Source: an uncultured Poribacteria bacterium (GTDB lineage: Bacteria; Poribacteria; WGA-4E; WGA-3G). Taken from it: 64,000 bases of DNA. The notes beneath the pieces are model-generated. The model had not been told where the DNA came from. It ran no database searches and saw only the letters and a list, made by a program, of their open reading frames with translations. Made by a program: the position numbers and the translations under genes. The stretch lies in the NCBI GenBank assembly GCA_951828515.1, contig OX639992.1, positions 248,001-312,000 of the forward strand. The letters run 5' to 3'. This document shows positions 7,690-16,417 of this stretch, in pieces (positions within the stretch are counted from its first letter, which is position 1; each line of letters opens with the position of its first letter).

Positions 7690-9372
7690 TTATTGGGCAA
7701 TTAGCAGTGTTATCCAATGTGACTTAGTAGTGGACGGGTGGTATATGAGAATGTCCTGTTTACCGTCCTTGTTGAGATCGGTCAATCGGGTATTCCGTTC
7801 GTCCATAGGCAAGGTGACCGCGACCTTTTTGGGTTGCTGCGCCAATAGGTCGGACCCAGGTACACCGATAAAGACTTGCAGCTCTTCCCGGCTCTTCCCC
7901 ACCAACAGATCCAAGCGTCTATCGCCGTTCACATCTCCCATCAGCACCGGCGATAAGAATATGTTTTGTCTGTCAAAGAGGTTGATGCGGGGTCTAATTT
8001 TATGCGTGGCAGTTGGTTTGTCGGGGTAGATACCGTCTTCGATGCGATAGAATTCAACATCTATCATGATGGAATTACCGAGGAGCGCACGCATCATCCC
8101 CCCGAGACCTATCTTTACGTCTCTGAACATAATGTCGATCTGACCATCGGCATCGAAATCCTGTAACCACACCGACGAATATCCGGAGTGCTGCAATCCA
8201 CCAGCGGTTCCTTGCGGTTGGATCACCGTGCTGACCTCCCGTACGAACAAGATGCCGTCGGGTGTTGGTGTGCCGAAATGCACCTCGTATAGGCTGCGCT
8301 GGTTCAGTAGACTTCGTCCCTCCAGCGAGAGGATCACCAAGTCGGCAACACTGTCGCCATTCACGTCGCGGAACGAGTGCAGCACCCTCATCTTCGTGTT
8401 TTCTCTGAATCCAAAGATGAGCGAAAACGAACTCTCGCCGCCGAATCCGAAGGCGATCGAGTAAGCACCGTCAGTGTCGAATGGCACTTCGGAAATCGTG
8501 AAGATCTCAGCGACAGGAGAAAACAGACCCTGCGCGTCTTGGTAATAAACATCGAAATGGTCCTTGTTCCAGAACACGAGATCGCTGCGCCCGTCCTGGT
8601 TGTAGTCCACCACGTGAACACGACTCAGATACCAAGGAACGGTCGAGGCAGTTATACCGACCTCGCCGTAGCTACGCGTATCATCTAAGGCAATCTCGCC
8701 GAGAAATGGTTCGGGAGGACCGAGTTTTACGGGATCAGTGAATGAACCGTTGCGCAATTGCGTGGATATCCAGAACCCATCGACATCGGGTATCACCAAG
8801 TCGTCGCAGCCATCACGGTTTACGTCTCGGGTGATATCGATATGCGGGATTCCGGCTTCGCCCGTCGCTTTATATTTCATAGTGACTTCCATCAGTGTGC
8901 GTTCCGTCGCCGATTCGGGATCGAACCAATTCAGTTTACCGTGCTCGTACGTAATCAAGCGGTCGTGTCCACCGATGTTGGCTACGTCAACAAACAACAC
9001 TTGCGGACGCAGCGTTACATCGAGTCTCGGTCCCCAAGTGCCGTCGCTGAATGCGTAGACGCGCAAGCAACGGTTGTGGTTCTCATCGACGCTCACCATG
9101 GCAAGATCCGCGATAGCACCCCCGAGCAAGAATCCTGTTAAAACGGTTTGGTGTTTCGCTGTGCTGGTGATAACCTCATACTGCTCAAAGGTCGGCTCAG
9201 CGGCGTGCGACATCGGAACAACATCCTTATCAAGCAAACCTGAACAACCCGACAGGAAGATCCCGAAAACCAGTATGGAAAATAGGCTTCGTTGAGAATG
9301 CCTTGTGCGTGGAGACAGAGAACTAAGTTCATCGGAAATCCAGTATTTGTGGAATGGGTTTCGTTTTTTCAT
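7690..9372 (-). CDS. VCBS/FG-GAP repeat lipoprotein, paralog of the next gene
   Basis: A 560-residue protein with a basic N-terminus, then a hydrophobic stretch ending FLSG-C, a lipobox with lipid Cys at ~43. The mature part has repeated Asp-rich Ca2+-type loops: DVNRDGCDDLVIPD, DYNQDGRSDLVFW, DVNGDSVADLVIL, DFDADGQIDIMF, DVNGDRRLDLLVG and DLNKDGKQDILI. These are FG-GAP/VCBS blades of an integrin-alpha-like propeller. It is probably surface exposed and may bind polysaccharide or protein; the ligand is unknown. GGAG lies 8 bases before the ATG. The promoter carries the 32-bp element at 9402-9433 that is shared with its paralog and the TetR gene. Confidence 0.8.
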   Translation of the reverse strand: MKKRNPFHKYWISDELSSLSPRTRHSQRSLFSILVFGIFLSGCSGLLDKDVVPMSHAAEPTFEQYEVITSTAKHQTVLTGFLLGGAIADLAMVSVDENHNRCLRVYAFSDGTWGPRLDVTLRPQVLFVDVANIGGHDRLITYEHGKLNWFDPESATERTLMEVTMKYKATGEAGIPHIDITRDVNRDGCDDLVIPDVDGFWISTQLRNGSFTDPVKLGPPEPFLGEIALDDTRSYGEVGITASTVPWYLSRVHVVDYNQDGRSDLVFWNKDHFDVYYQDAQGLFSPVAEIFTISEVPFDTDGAYSIAFGFGGESSFSLIFGFRENTKMRVLHSFRDVNGDSVADLVILSLEGRSLLNQRSLYEVHFGTPTPDGILFVREVSTVIQPQGTAGGLQHSGYSSVWLQDFDADGQIDIMFRDVKIGLGGMMRALLGNSIMIDVEFYRIEDGIYPDKPTATHKIRPRINLFDRQNIFLSPVLMGDVNGDRRLDLLVGKSREELQVFIGVPGSDLLAQQPKKVAVTLPMDERNTRLTDLNKDGKQDILIYHPSTTKSHWITLLIAQ

Positions 9373-9401
9373 TTTTGTTCTCCGTTCGGATTTTCAATAA
9401 A

Positions 9402-9433
9402 TTAACATAGGTAAATAAATCAACAGTGTTAAC
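9402..9433 (-). promoter_or_regulatory. TetR-type operator and promoter of the 560-aa VCBS gene
   Basis: A 32-bp element with two TTAACA-like half sites 18 bp apart and a partner half site. On the plus strand it reads TTAACATAG, nine bases, TCAACAGTG, TTAAC. The right part is close to the palindrome TTAACA-n-TGTTAA. Read on the minus strand it also gives TTAACA, 17 bases, TATGTT, a plausible -35/-10 pair, so binding would cover the -35 box. The same arrangement occurs at 11195-11226 and 11893-11924. Confidence 0.6.
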
Positions 9434-9460
9434 CTACAGACAAAAATATAACCGATGGAT

Positions 9461-11179
9461 TTATCGGGCAATCATCAACCTCACCCGATTCGGTTCAGTT
9501 CCCGCAGGCAGTTTCTGGGCCCCGTGAGCGTCTCGTAGCGTGAAAGGGTAATGCATAAGGATATCCTGTATCCCGTCCTTGTTGAGGTCAACGATCCACG
9601 TGTATTCCTCGTCGTTAGGAATAGCGACCTTCACTTCCTGAGATTGCCGGGCAAATATTTCTGGTCCCGGTACGCCGACGAAAACAACCATAATCCGTGG
9701 GTGATCGGCGATGAGGAGATCCGAGTAGCCATCGCCGGTAACATCCCCAATGCGCAAGGTTGCGTTGAACGCGCGTGGGTAACTCTGCTGAGCGTTCCGT
9801 CTCTCATGGGTTGCTCCTCGGAGCACAACATCCAATGGTACCCACCCTGGTTCGCGATGGCTGGGTACTCCGTCCAACGCGATGCTACGGGTGGTGTTGG
9901 GTGTATTTGGATAGCGACCTTCATCCCTTTGGTAGAACTCAAGTCCCAGCCCGATGTCATCTCCCATGAACCCCTTGATGCTCTTCCAAAGGCTGCCTTT
10001 GAGGCACTCGGTATGGATCGTCGTAATCATTAGGTCAACCTGACCATCGCAATTGAAGTCGTGCTGGTCCATCCCGAGTTGGATTTTCTCGTCCGACTGG
10101 AACGCGATGTCAGCATCTGGTGCGAAAGTGGTGCCGCCATCGGGTGTTGGCGCGCCGAAATGCACCTCGTAACTGGAATGCTTGCTGGAGATGTCTGTGC
10201 CTGAAAGCTTGAAAACCACCAAGTCAGCGGCTCCGTCGCCGTTCAGATCCGCCAACGAGTGCAGCACCTTTCCTACCATGTTCCCTGTAGTGAGTAAGGA
10301 AAGTCGGTCCGAGTCGAACGCCACATCTGTTGTGAAGGTCTTGGCATTTGGTGCAAACAATCCGCTCTCATCTTGGAGATGAACCTTGAAGTGATCTCCG
10401 TCCCAGAACACGAGGTCGGTGTGACCATCTCTGTTATAGTCGATTTCATGGATACGGCTCTGAGACCAAGGGTCGTATCGATATCCGTCTGCCCCGCGGA
10501 TTCTCTGCATCTCGGTTGGCGGACCGATCTTCACTTTCTCGGCGAACACACCGTCGCTCATCTGGATGAACACCGAGAAGCCATCGGAGTCAGGCACTAC
10601 CAAGTCATCGCGGTCGTCAGCGTTCACATCCCGAGTGACATCTACATGAGGGATTTCGTCTATACGGGGGGGCGTGAAACTGGAAGAGACCGCCACCAAC
10701 AAGTGTTCCGTCGCCGAGTCCGAATCGAACCAGTTCAGGTGCCCGTTTTCATACGTGATTAAGCGATCACGTCCCCCGATGTTTGCGACATCAACGAACA
10801 ATACTTCGGCGCGCAGGGTTGCGTCGAGTTTCGGTGCCCAGGTACCGTCGTCATAAGTGTAGATGCGTAGGTGTCGGTTGCCATTTTCATCGATGTACAC
10901 CACGACAACCTCCGCGATAGCACCACCGAGAAGAAACCCCGTCATAACAGTCTGCCGTTTCGCAATACCGGTGACGATTTCGTACTCATCGAAAGTGAAT
11001 TCCGTGTGGGTAGACACCGCCGGATCGGCTGCTACGCTGGGAAACCCCAAGTAATTTAACAGGAATACACCAAAAATTAGTACAGAGAACAGACTTCGTC
11101 GATGATTCCTTGTCCGTCCGGTTCCCGACTTCGGCACTGCAGCAGCTAAGCGTTTGCGGAATAGGTCTCGCTTTTTCAT
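9461..11179 (-). CDS. VCBS/FG-GAP repeat secreted protein
   Basis: A paralog of the gene at 7690 (similar N-terminal KKR-D/N-x-F-x-K, same blade order, similar end LMIAR versus LLIAQ). Asp-rich loops include DVNADDRDDLVVPD, DYNRDGHTDLVFW, DLNGDGAADLVVF, DFNCDGQVDLMI, DVTGDGYSDLLIA and DLNKDGIQDILM. The signal segment LFSVLIFGVFLLNYLG has lost the lipid Cys seen in the paralog, so this copy is probably secreted rather than lipid anchored. The start at 11179 (MKKRDLF, 572 aa) is chosen because the ATG four codons earlier overlaps the expected transcript start, and its GGAG serves as ribosome site for the second ATG. Confidence 0.8.
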   Translation of the reverse strand: MKKRDLFRKRLAAAVPKSGTGRTRNHRRSLFSVLIFGVFLLNYLGFPSVAADPAVSTHTEFTFDEYEIVTGIAKRQTVMTGFLLGGAIAEVVVVYIDENGNRHLRIYTYDDGTWAPKLDATLRAEVLFVDVANIGGRDRLITYENGHLNWFDSDSATEHLLVAVSSSFTPPRIDEIPHVDVTRDVNADDRDDLVVPDSDGFSVFIQMSDGVFAEKVKIGPPTEMQRIRGADGYRYDPWSQSRIHEIDYNRDGHTDLVFWDGDHFKVHLQDESGLFAPNAKTFTTDVAFDSDRLSLLTTGNMVGKVLHSLADLNGDGAADLVVFKLSGTDISSKHSSYEVHFGAPTPDGGTTFAPDADIAFQSDEKIQLGMDQHDFNCDGQVDLMITTIHTECLKGSLWKSIKGFMGDDIGLGLEFYQRDEGRYPNTPNTTRSIALDGVPSHREPGWVPLDVVLRGATHERRNAQQSYPRAFNATLRIGDVTGDGYSDLLIADHPRIMVVFVGVPGPEIFARQSQEVKVAIPNDEEYTWIVDLNKDGIQDILMHYPFTLRDAHGAQKLPAGTEPNRVRLMIAR

Positions 11180-11194
11180 TTTATTCTCCATATA

Positions 11195-11226
11195 TTAACA
11201 TAGATAAATAAGTTAACAGTGTAAAG
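11195..11226 (-). promoter_or_regulatory. TetR-type operator and promoter of the 572-aa VCBS gene
   Basis: The second copy of the shared element: TTAACATAG, nine bases, TTAACAGTG, TAAAG. Spacing is identical to the other two copies. On the minus strand it contains TTTACA, 17 bases, TATGTT. With that -10 box the transcript would start near 11190, which supports ATG 11179 as the real start of the gene. Confidence 0.6.
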
Positions 11227-11272
11227 TAATCAGCGAAAAAATATATTCGACTTTCGCCAAATAGTTTTGAAT

Positions 11273-11878
11273 TTATACTTTCAATCCTTCGATCGTTGTG
11301 TGAATTACTGTGTCAATCAATTTGTCCTTCTCAGTCCAAGGGAAGTCGGGAAAATCAATCAGGAGCAGTGTGACACCGTGAACCGCTGACCACATCACCT
11401 GACCGGTAGTTTCGATATCCACTTGCCGGAATATATTCTGTCGAACGCATTCAGAGACCATTTCACGCAAGTAGTTGAACACCTTTTCACCGACTGATCC
11501 CTCTTGGAGACCTAACCCCTTTTGGAACTCGGGTCGGATGACAAACGTCAGTTTGTAATCTTGTGGATATTTGAGACCGAACTCAACATAAGCTTGCCCA
11601 CTTTTTCTGAGGGTCTCAACGGGGTCGCTTTTATCATTTTTCAGCCGCTCAAGTGTCTTCAACAGGTTCAGGAGTGTGTCCTTGCAAACCGAGTCTAAAA
11701 GATCTGCCTTGTCCTTGAAATAGAGATAGATCGTCGTTGGTGAGTATTCGATCTTGTTGGCAATTTTTCGCATAGAGACGTTTTCATAACCGTCATTGAC
11801 AAACAACTCTCGTGCGGCGACGAGGATTTGCCGCCGTAACTGTTCTTTTTCTCTTGCCCTTCGTTCTTTGGTACCCAT
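11273..11878 (-). CDS. TetR/AcrR-family transcription regulator
   Basis: A 201-residue protein. Residues ~12-60 form the TetR helix-turn-helix domain: RRQILVAARELFVNDGYENV, SMRKIANKIEYSPTTIYLYF and KDKADLLDSV, with the typical TIYLYFKDK recognition end. The C-terminal ~140 residues form the variable ligand and dimer domain (similar to those with VWSAVHGVTLLLI). TetR proteins bind short palindromes and are released by a small ligand. The same palindrome lies in front of this gene and of both VCBS genes, so it most likely represses itself and them. AAGGG is 8 bases before the ATG. Confidence 0.88.
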   Translation of the reverse strand: MGTKERRAREKEQLRRQILVAARELFVNDGYENVSMRKIANKIEYSPTTIYLYFKDKADLLDSVCKDTLLNLLKTLERLKNDKSDPVETLRKSGQAYVEFGLKYPQDYKLTFVIRPEFQKGLGLQEGSVGEKVFNYLREMVSECVRQNIFRQVDIETTGQVMWSAVHGVTLLLIDFPDFPWTEKDKLIDTVIHTTIEGLKV

Positions 11879-11892
11879 AGCTGAAACCCTTG

Positions 11893-11924
11893 TTTACATA
11901 GTAATCTAACTTAACAGTGTTAAC
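11893..11924 (-). promoter_or_regulatory. TetR operator upstream of the tetR gene
   Basis: The third and best copy of the 32-bp element: TTTACATAG, nine bases, TTAACAGTG, TTAAC. The stretch 11911-11923 is a perfect odd palindrome TTAACA-G-TGTTAA. It begins immediately downstream of the -10 box of a consensus promoter (11925-11953), so a bound regulator would sit on the transcript start. Confidence 0.65.
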
Positions 11925-11953
11925 ATTATACCATATATTTTTCTCTTTGTCAA
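11925..11953 (-). promoter_or_regulatory. Consensus sigma70-type promoter of tetR
   Basis: On the minus strand TTGACA (plus 11948-11953), 17 bases, TATAAT (plus 11925-11930). Both hexamers are perfect. The transcript would start near 11918, inside the operator palindrome, giving a leader of about 40 bases. Confidence 0.7.
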
Positions 11954-12386
11954 ATTTTTTTATGAAGTTTAAATAAATATTTCGGTAATTTGATACATTC
12001 CCCAAACCCGGTAGGGTTTTTGCTGGGGTATTTCTTCACGGTTTGCAACCGCACCGGGCATCATCAGGAAATTATCGATTTAAATTCTGAATCTTCATAC
12101 AGTTTGCGCTACACAGACCTTTTATGCAACCTGAGACACCCATATTTCTGATGCGAAGAGCCCATGCGCTTAGAAACAGTAGTATCTGCCCCGTGACATA
12201 CCGAGAAGTTGCTCGAAAATAACAGCCCTCGGTTGTCAAGAACGAAAGAGAAGCGGGGCCATCCGAAGAAAATGTCAATGCCTTTGATACCGCTAAAGAT
12301 GTTCTCCTTTGTATGAAAAAAGTAAAGTGGCGCGGTGCGAAACCACGCCACTGAGAAATCGCTATTAGAAGATCGCTCATGCAGCG
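11954..12386. other. Intergenic stretch without a supported gene
   Basis: AT-rich at the left end. Near 12040-12055 there is a short hairpin-type repeat (CGGTTTGCAACCG) related in style to the hairpin family elsewhere in the window. Short minus-strand frames around 12072-12380 lack a convincing start, family or composition, so I call no gene. Confidence 0.4.
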
Positions 12387-14108
12387 TTACTGCAAGATGA
12401 CCATTTTGCGCAGGAGGGAGATATGATCCGCCTGCAGTTGATAGAAATAGATGCCACTCGCCACGCGTTCACCCCTATTATTTCTGCCGTCCCAATACGC
12501 CGCACGGCTACGACTCGTGTAGTAACCCGCACGTTGATGACCGAGATCCAACGCCCGAACGACCCGACCCTGCGCATCATAGATCGTAATCTTGACATCG
12601 CTCGTATTTGATAACTGATAGGGTATCCACGTCTCTGGGTTGAATGGGTTGGGATAGTTCGCCGAGAGCGCCGTTTCGCTGGGGACTGCGTCGGCAGGGA
12701 TCCTTCTCGGTGCCCCCTTTACCGCATCTATGACCGTCAGCGGTAAATTCGGGGATTTGACGTATTTATACCCTGCAAAACGAGAGACCTGCGGTAGCGT
12801 TTCGATATCGATCAAGACGGCATCCGTCGTGCCGGGCGTGCGTGTCACAGTGAAGGTCTCGCTTTCGATCTTGCCAACGGGTATCGTGATCCTATTGCTT
12901 CCACCATCGATGCTCCCGTTGACAACGCTGACCGTCAAGGTCATAGAAGGCGGCGCACCGGTATCTACTGTTGCCTTGAACTGAGGTGCCTCAATCTCAA
13001 TCCGTTTTAGTGACACCGTCAGCGATAGCGGGTCAACAGTATTGTTTCCCAGGTCGAACTGCTCTAGGGCGGTGAGACCCACAAAAATACCCGCTGGTAA
13101 ACTACTCAATTTGTTGTCGGACAGGTCGAGCTGCGTCAGGGCGGTGAGACCCTCAAAGACATCCGCCAGCAAATTATTCAAATCATTAAAGGACAGGTCG
13201 AGCTGCGTCAGGGCGGTGAGACCCTCAAAGACATCCGCCAGCAAATTATTCAAATCATTAAAGGACAGGTCGAGCTTCTTCAGGGCGGTGAGGTCATCAA
13301 AAATACCCGCTGGTAAACTGCTCAATTTGTTGTCGTACAGGTAGAGCTTCTCCAGGGCGGTGAGGTCATCAAAAATACCCGCTGGTAAACTGCTCAATTT
13401 GTTGTCCGCCAGCCAGAGCTGCGTCAGGGCGGTGTTTTTATCAAAAATACCCGCTGGTAAACTGCTCAAGTCGTTATCGTACAGATCGAGCTGCTCCAGG
13501 GCGGTGAGGTCATCAAAGATACCCGACGGCAAACTACTCAATTCGCTGTCGTACAGGTGGAGCTGCGTCAGGGCGGTGAGGTCATCAAAAATACCCGCTG
13601 GTAAACTGCTCAAGTCGTTATTGCTCAGCCAGAGCTTCTTCAGGGCGGTGTTTTTATCAAAAATATCCTCATCTAAACTGCTCAAGTCATTATTGCTCAG
13701 CCAGAGTTCCTCCAGGGCGCTGAGACCCTCAAAAATACCCGCTGGTAAACTGCTCAAGTCGTTCGCGTACAGATCGAGCTTCTCCAGGAGTTTGAGGTCA
13801 TCAAAGATACCCGCTGGTAAACTGCTCAAGTCGTTCGCGTACAGGTAGAGTTCCTCCAGGGCGGTGAGTCCGTTGAAGTCGCCCTCTTTTAGGGCAGTGA
13901 TGTTCTGGCTTTGAAGGTCAATCGATGTAATATCCACGAGGTCTGCCGCGGTTACATCGGCGCAAGCGTCTCTGTTTGGTAAGGCGTCAACGATCGCATC
14001 GCGGACCTGAAGCGTGCGATTACAGACCGGCACAAATTGCGAATATCCAACAGGACTAAATACGATCGCAGCAAAGAAAATAGATAAAAGTGTGGAAAAA
14101 CGTTTCAT
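12387..14108 (-). CDS. Secreted leucine-rich-repeat protein with C-terminal FlgD-like tail
   Basis: A 573-residue protein. A signal peptide (MKRFSTLLSIFFAAIVFSPVGYS) is followed by a short Cys-bearing cap and eleven 24-residue LRRs plus a partial one (~81-362), with consensus L-T-A-L-x-x-L-x-L-x-x-N-x-L-S-S-L-P-A-G-I-F-D-D. Then comes a ~100-residue beta-domain, and from ~484 the tail NYPNPFNPETWIPYQL...YDAQGRVVRALDLG...YWDGRNNRGERVASGIYFYQL. This tail is a FlgD/T9SS-type C-terminal domain that probably directs export or surface attachment. The start at 14108 is chosen because the signal peptide begins there and AAGGA precedes it; an upstream ATG at 14261 would place 51 odd residues before it. 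Probably a surface adhesin or ligand-binding protein. Confidence 0.85.
   Translation of the reverse strand: MKRFSTLLSIFFAAIVFSPVGYSQFVPVCNRTLQVRDAIVDALPNRDACADVTAADLVDITSIDLQSQNITALKEGDFNGLTALEELYLYANDLSSLPAGIFDDLKLLEKLDLYANDLSSLPAGIFEGLSALEELWLSNNDLSSLDEDIFDKNTALKKLWLSNNDLSSLPAGIFDDLTALTQLHLYDSELSSLPSGIFDDLTALEQLDLYDNDLSSLPAGIFDKNTALTQLWLADNKLSSLPAGIFDDLTALEKLYLYDNKLSSLPAGIFDDLTALKKLDLSFNDLNNLLADVFEGLTALTQLDLSFNDLNNLLADVFEGLTALTQLDLSDNKLSSLPAGIFVGLTALEQFDLGNNTVDPLSLTVSLKRIEIEAPQFKATVDTGAPPSMTLTVSVVNGSIDGGSNRITIPVGKIESETFTVTRTPGTTDAVLIDIETLPQVSRFAGYKYVKSPNLPLTVIDAVKGAPRRIPADAVPSETALSANYPNPFNPETWIPYQLSNTSDVKITIYDAQGRVVRALDLGHQRAGYYTSRSRAAYWDGRNNRGERVASGIYFYQLQADHISLLRKMVILQ
13119..13262 (-). 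repeat. Exact tandem duplication of a 72-bp LRR unit
   Basis: Bases 13119-13190 and 13191-13262 are identical, encoding the same 24-residue repeat twice (LTALTQLDLSFNDLNNLLAD...). Other repeats in the array differ by several bases each, so this duplication looks recent. Confidence 0.9.
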
Positions 14109-14672
14109 AGTTTCAGTTCCTTCCATTTTAGGGTAACGTTGGGCTTCGATTGTAGCGCAACCCAACCTATATTTGATTCCGTCAACCTCATCTGAAAAGG
14201 CGGACAACAGTGGAGATGATGTTTCAACATAAGATGTCGGTTTGTGAACAGAGACACTCAAACGTGTCTCTCACACAAATCTTCTTGTGAAATATAGCAG
14301 ACGTGCCAAGGTCTCTGTCTAAGCAAAAATATAAGTGTCCTGTTAAGTCTATTTTTAAATTATTCACAATTTTATTTTTATTGACCTATCAAGATAGTAA
14401 AATTATACTTTAATCCGACATAGAAGTCAAATTCAATTTGTATAACTTGCCCGAAGAAAGCACAATAACTAAAGCAGTGGGCTTTCATTCCGTCGATTCC
14501 CGTAAAATCAACGCTATCGCTGCTTTTTGTCTTGTCTATTTTGAGCGATTTTGCTACAATCCATTTTTTAGAAAACCATAGACTGATATACGCAAGCAAC
14601 TCTACATCCCACACTAAAATAATAGGGTTTAGGTCCGAAATCTGAATCGTATTTTTGACACAGGAGGAAAAT
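14109..14672. other. Intergenic region between divergent LRR and LamG genes
   Basis: About 560 bases, AT-rich towards the middle (14340-14410). It should hold the promoters of both divergent genes. No strong paired -35/-10 boxes or RNA structure could be named with confidence, and no coding frame is convincing. Confidence 0.4.
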
Positions 14673-15473
14673 ATGAAACTTGGAAGTCGAATCAGTTTTG
14701 CACTGCTTTGGTTGATTGTCATCACTTTCGGATTATTGGTTACGGGTAGCAGCCATACGGCTATACTTGATCCGAAGACGGTTGAGGTTGCATACCTCTT
14801 TGATGAAGGGAAAGGCAACGTTGCCAAGGATATTTCTGGAAACGATCGAGACGGGGAGATATCTGGGGCGAAATACACCAAGGGTGTGTTCGGACAGTGT
14901 CTGGACTATGATGGCAAAGATGACAATTTGATTGTTACCGGCTACGCTGGCATTGGTGGCACGGATCCGAGAACGACGGTCTTCTGGTTTAAAGCCGGGG
15001 ATACACGAGAGCATTCATGGGTGAAATGGGGACCAAACCTAACGGGCGAAAAATACTACGTCCGTGCGCATCTACGGGGTGCGGAGTGCAATTTAAGGAT
15101 TGAAGTTGCTGGCGGACAAAATTACGGAGAAGACAATGTGTGTGATAAGGAGTGGCATCACATGGCGGTGGTTTTTCCGAAAGGTTCAGACGCTGTGAAG
15201 GACCACGATCTCTACGTTGATGGTAAACTCCAATCAAAGGAAGGTACCGACCAAGCGATGGACACGAACGCTAAGGATCAGGAGGTTAACATGGGTGACT
15301 TCCTTGCACACCACCAGTTTATGTTTGGTCTTTTCGATGAGGTTGCTATTTTCAACGTGGATTTGACTGAAGATCAGATTAAGGCAATCATGGACAATGG
15401 ATTGCAAGCGGCACTCGGTGTCGACCCACAAGGGAAGTTAGCCACAAGGTGGGGGATGCTTAAGAAATATTAG
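14673..15473 (+). CDS. Secreted LamG-domain protein with GKLxTxWG tail
   Basis: A 266-residue protein with a signal peptide (FALLWLIVITFGLLVTGSSHTA). The body is one concanavalin-type LamG/laminin-G-like domain: VEVAYLFDEGKGNVAKDISGNDRDG, WHHMAVVFPKG, HDLYVDGKLQ, MFGLFDEVAIFNVDLTEDQIK. Such domains bind glycans or serve as structural modules. It ends DPQGKLATRWGMLKKY, a tail shared with the unrelated genes at 29880 and 39271. ATG 14673 is preceded by AGGAGG at 14662-14667. It converges with, and overlaps by 4 bases, the PhyH gene. Confidence 0.85.
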   Translation: MKLGSRISFALLWLIVITFGLLVTGSSHTAILDPKTVEVAYLFDEGKGNVAKDISGNDRDGEISGAKYTKGVFGQCLDYDGKDDNLIVTGYAGIGGTDPRTTVFWFKAGDTREHSWVKWGPNLTGEKYYVRAHLRGAECNLRIEVAGGQNYGEDNVCDKEWHHMAVVFPKGSDAVKDHDLYVDGKLQSKEGTDQAMDTNAKDQEVNMGDFLAHHQFMFGLFDEVAIFNVDLTEDQIKAIMDNGLQAALGVDPQGKLATRWGMLKKY

Positions 15474-16291
15474 TCCCACAAATCGAGTCCCAGCAGTTTT
15501 CGTCCCAAGGGTGTCAGTTCTGCGGGTCCATAATTTTTCGCTTCCCACCCTCGTGGGTCGCCTGGATAGGGACCTCGTCCCAATGCTCTTCGCTCGCGCC
15601 ACAAGGTGATGCGTTCTTGCCGTCGTTCCTCATCGATTGGGTCGGGGACTGGGTAGAAGTTCATGTATTGTGCGAGTCGCGGCTTGTTGGAAGTATTGCG
15701 ACCGTTGCCGTGCGGAAGTGCTTTATGCCATATAAGCAATGACCCCGTTTTCGCAGGCACTTGAATGAAGTGTTCTGGCGAGATTTCTGGCACCCACGGA
15801 TTTTCTTTGTCAATCAGCGATTTATGTGCTCCGGGCCAGCAAACAAAAGACCCCTGATTCTCGGTCGTGTCTGTCAGGAATAGAACACCTTGGGTACCGA
15901 AACCGACAGGGAGTTTGGAGGTATCTGCATCCCAGTGGTACATCCCCTTATGATCCCATTCAGGGTAGTCGGGATGTTTAGGCGGTTTCATGTTGACTCG
16001 GTCAGGGTGCACCCAAATCCTCTCAGTGCCGTAGACCTCTGTATAGATTTGATGGATCGGTGGATGCTGGTAGACGTTCCACATGGCTTGGTGTTGGTAC
16101 ATTTCCACCATGCCTGCACCGGGTTTATGAGGCGAACGATACCAGCCGTTTGGGTCTGAAGGATCCATTTCTAAGAACGCAAAGATTGCATCAACGACAA
16201 CTCTACAAAGTTCAGTTGGGACAGCATTTTCGATGACCATGTAGCCGTATTCATCAAAGTGTTCTCGGTGTGCTTGTGTCAGTATTGGCAT
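15470..16291 (-). CDS. Phytanoyl-CoA dioxygenase (PhyH) family protein
   Basis: A 273-residue Fe(II)/2-oxoglutarate oxygenase. The metal triad is visible: H119 and D121 in H-W-D-A-D, and H194 in PHGNGRN. R205 in P-R-L-A-Q-Y is a likely 2-oxoglutarate ligand. The N-terminus (HFDEYGYMVIENAVP) is the usual opening of the family. These enzymes hydroxylate small or lipid substrates in the cytoplasm; the substrate here is unknown. AGGA lies upstream of the ATG. Its 3' end overlaps the convergent LamG gene by 4 bases. Confidence 0.87.
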   Translation of the reverse strand: MPILTQAHREHFDEYGYMVIENAVPTELCRVVVDAIFAFLEMDPSDPNGWYRSPHKPGAGMVEMYQHQAMWNVYQHPPIHQIYTEVYGTERIWVHPDRVNMKPPKHPDYPEWDHKGMYHWDADTSKLPVGFGTQGVLFLTDTTENQGSFVCWPGAHKSLIDKENPWVPEISPEHFIQVPAKTGSLLIWHKALPHGNGRNTSNKPRLAQYMNFYPVPDPIDEERRQERITLWRERRALGRGPYPGDPRGWEAKNYGPAELTPLGRKLLGLDLWD

Positions 16292-16417
16292 TCGCCTTTC
16301 CTTTTTTTAATTTTACCTTGCGGGTAAGGAACGGTTAACGCTACTTGAAGGTTCTCGTGTTCGAGTCGCTCTCCATTTCATTACGAGCTTGGGTTTTGAT
16401 ACTATATCGAGCTTCCT

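Noticed and set aside
8377-8688. Frames opposite the VCBS genes (8377-8688, 8758-9141, 9551-10033)
   Set aside because: They mirror the Asp-rich repeat codons of the minus-strand genes and have no ribosome site or recognisable domain.
12072-12380. Minus-strand frames downstream of the LRR gene
   Set aside because: No family, start signal or plausible composition; treated as non-coding.
13042-13848. Long plus-strand frames opposite the LRR gene with repeated K-L-L motifs
   Set aside because: They are the complement of the 72-bp LRR units; the LRR protein on the minus strand has signal peptide, ribosome site and known domains.
14378-14881. A 167-codon minus-strand frame between the LRR and LamG genes
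   Set aside because: It runs over the LamG start and signal peptide on the other strand; its own product has no recognisable domain and no clear start.
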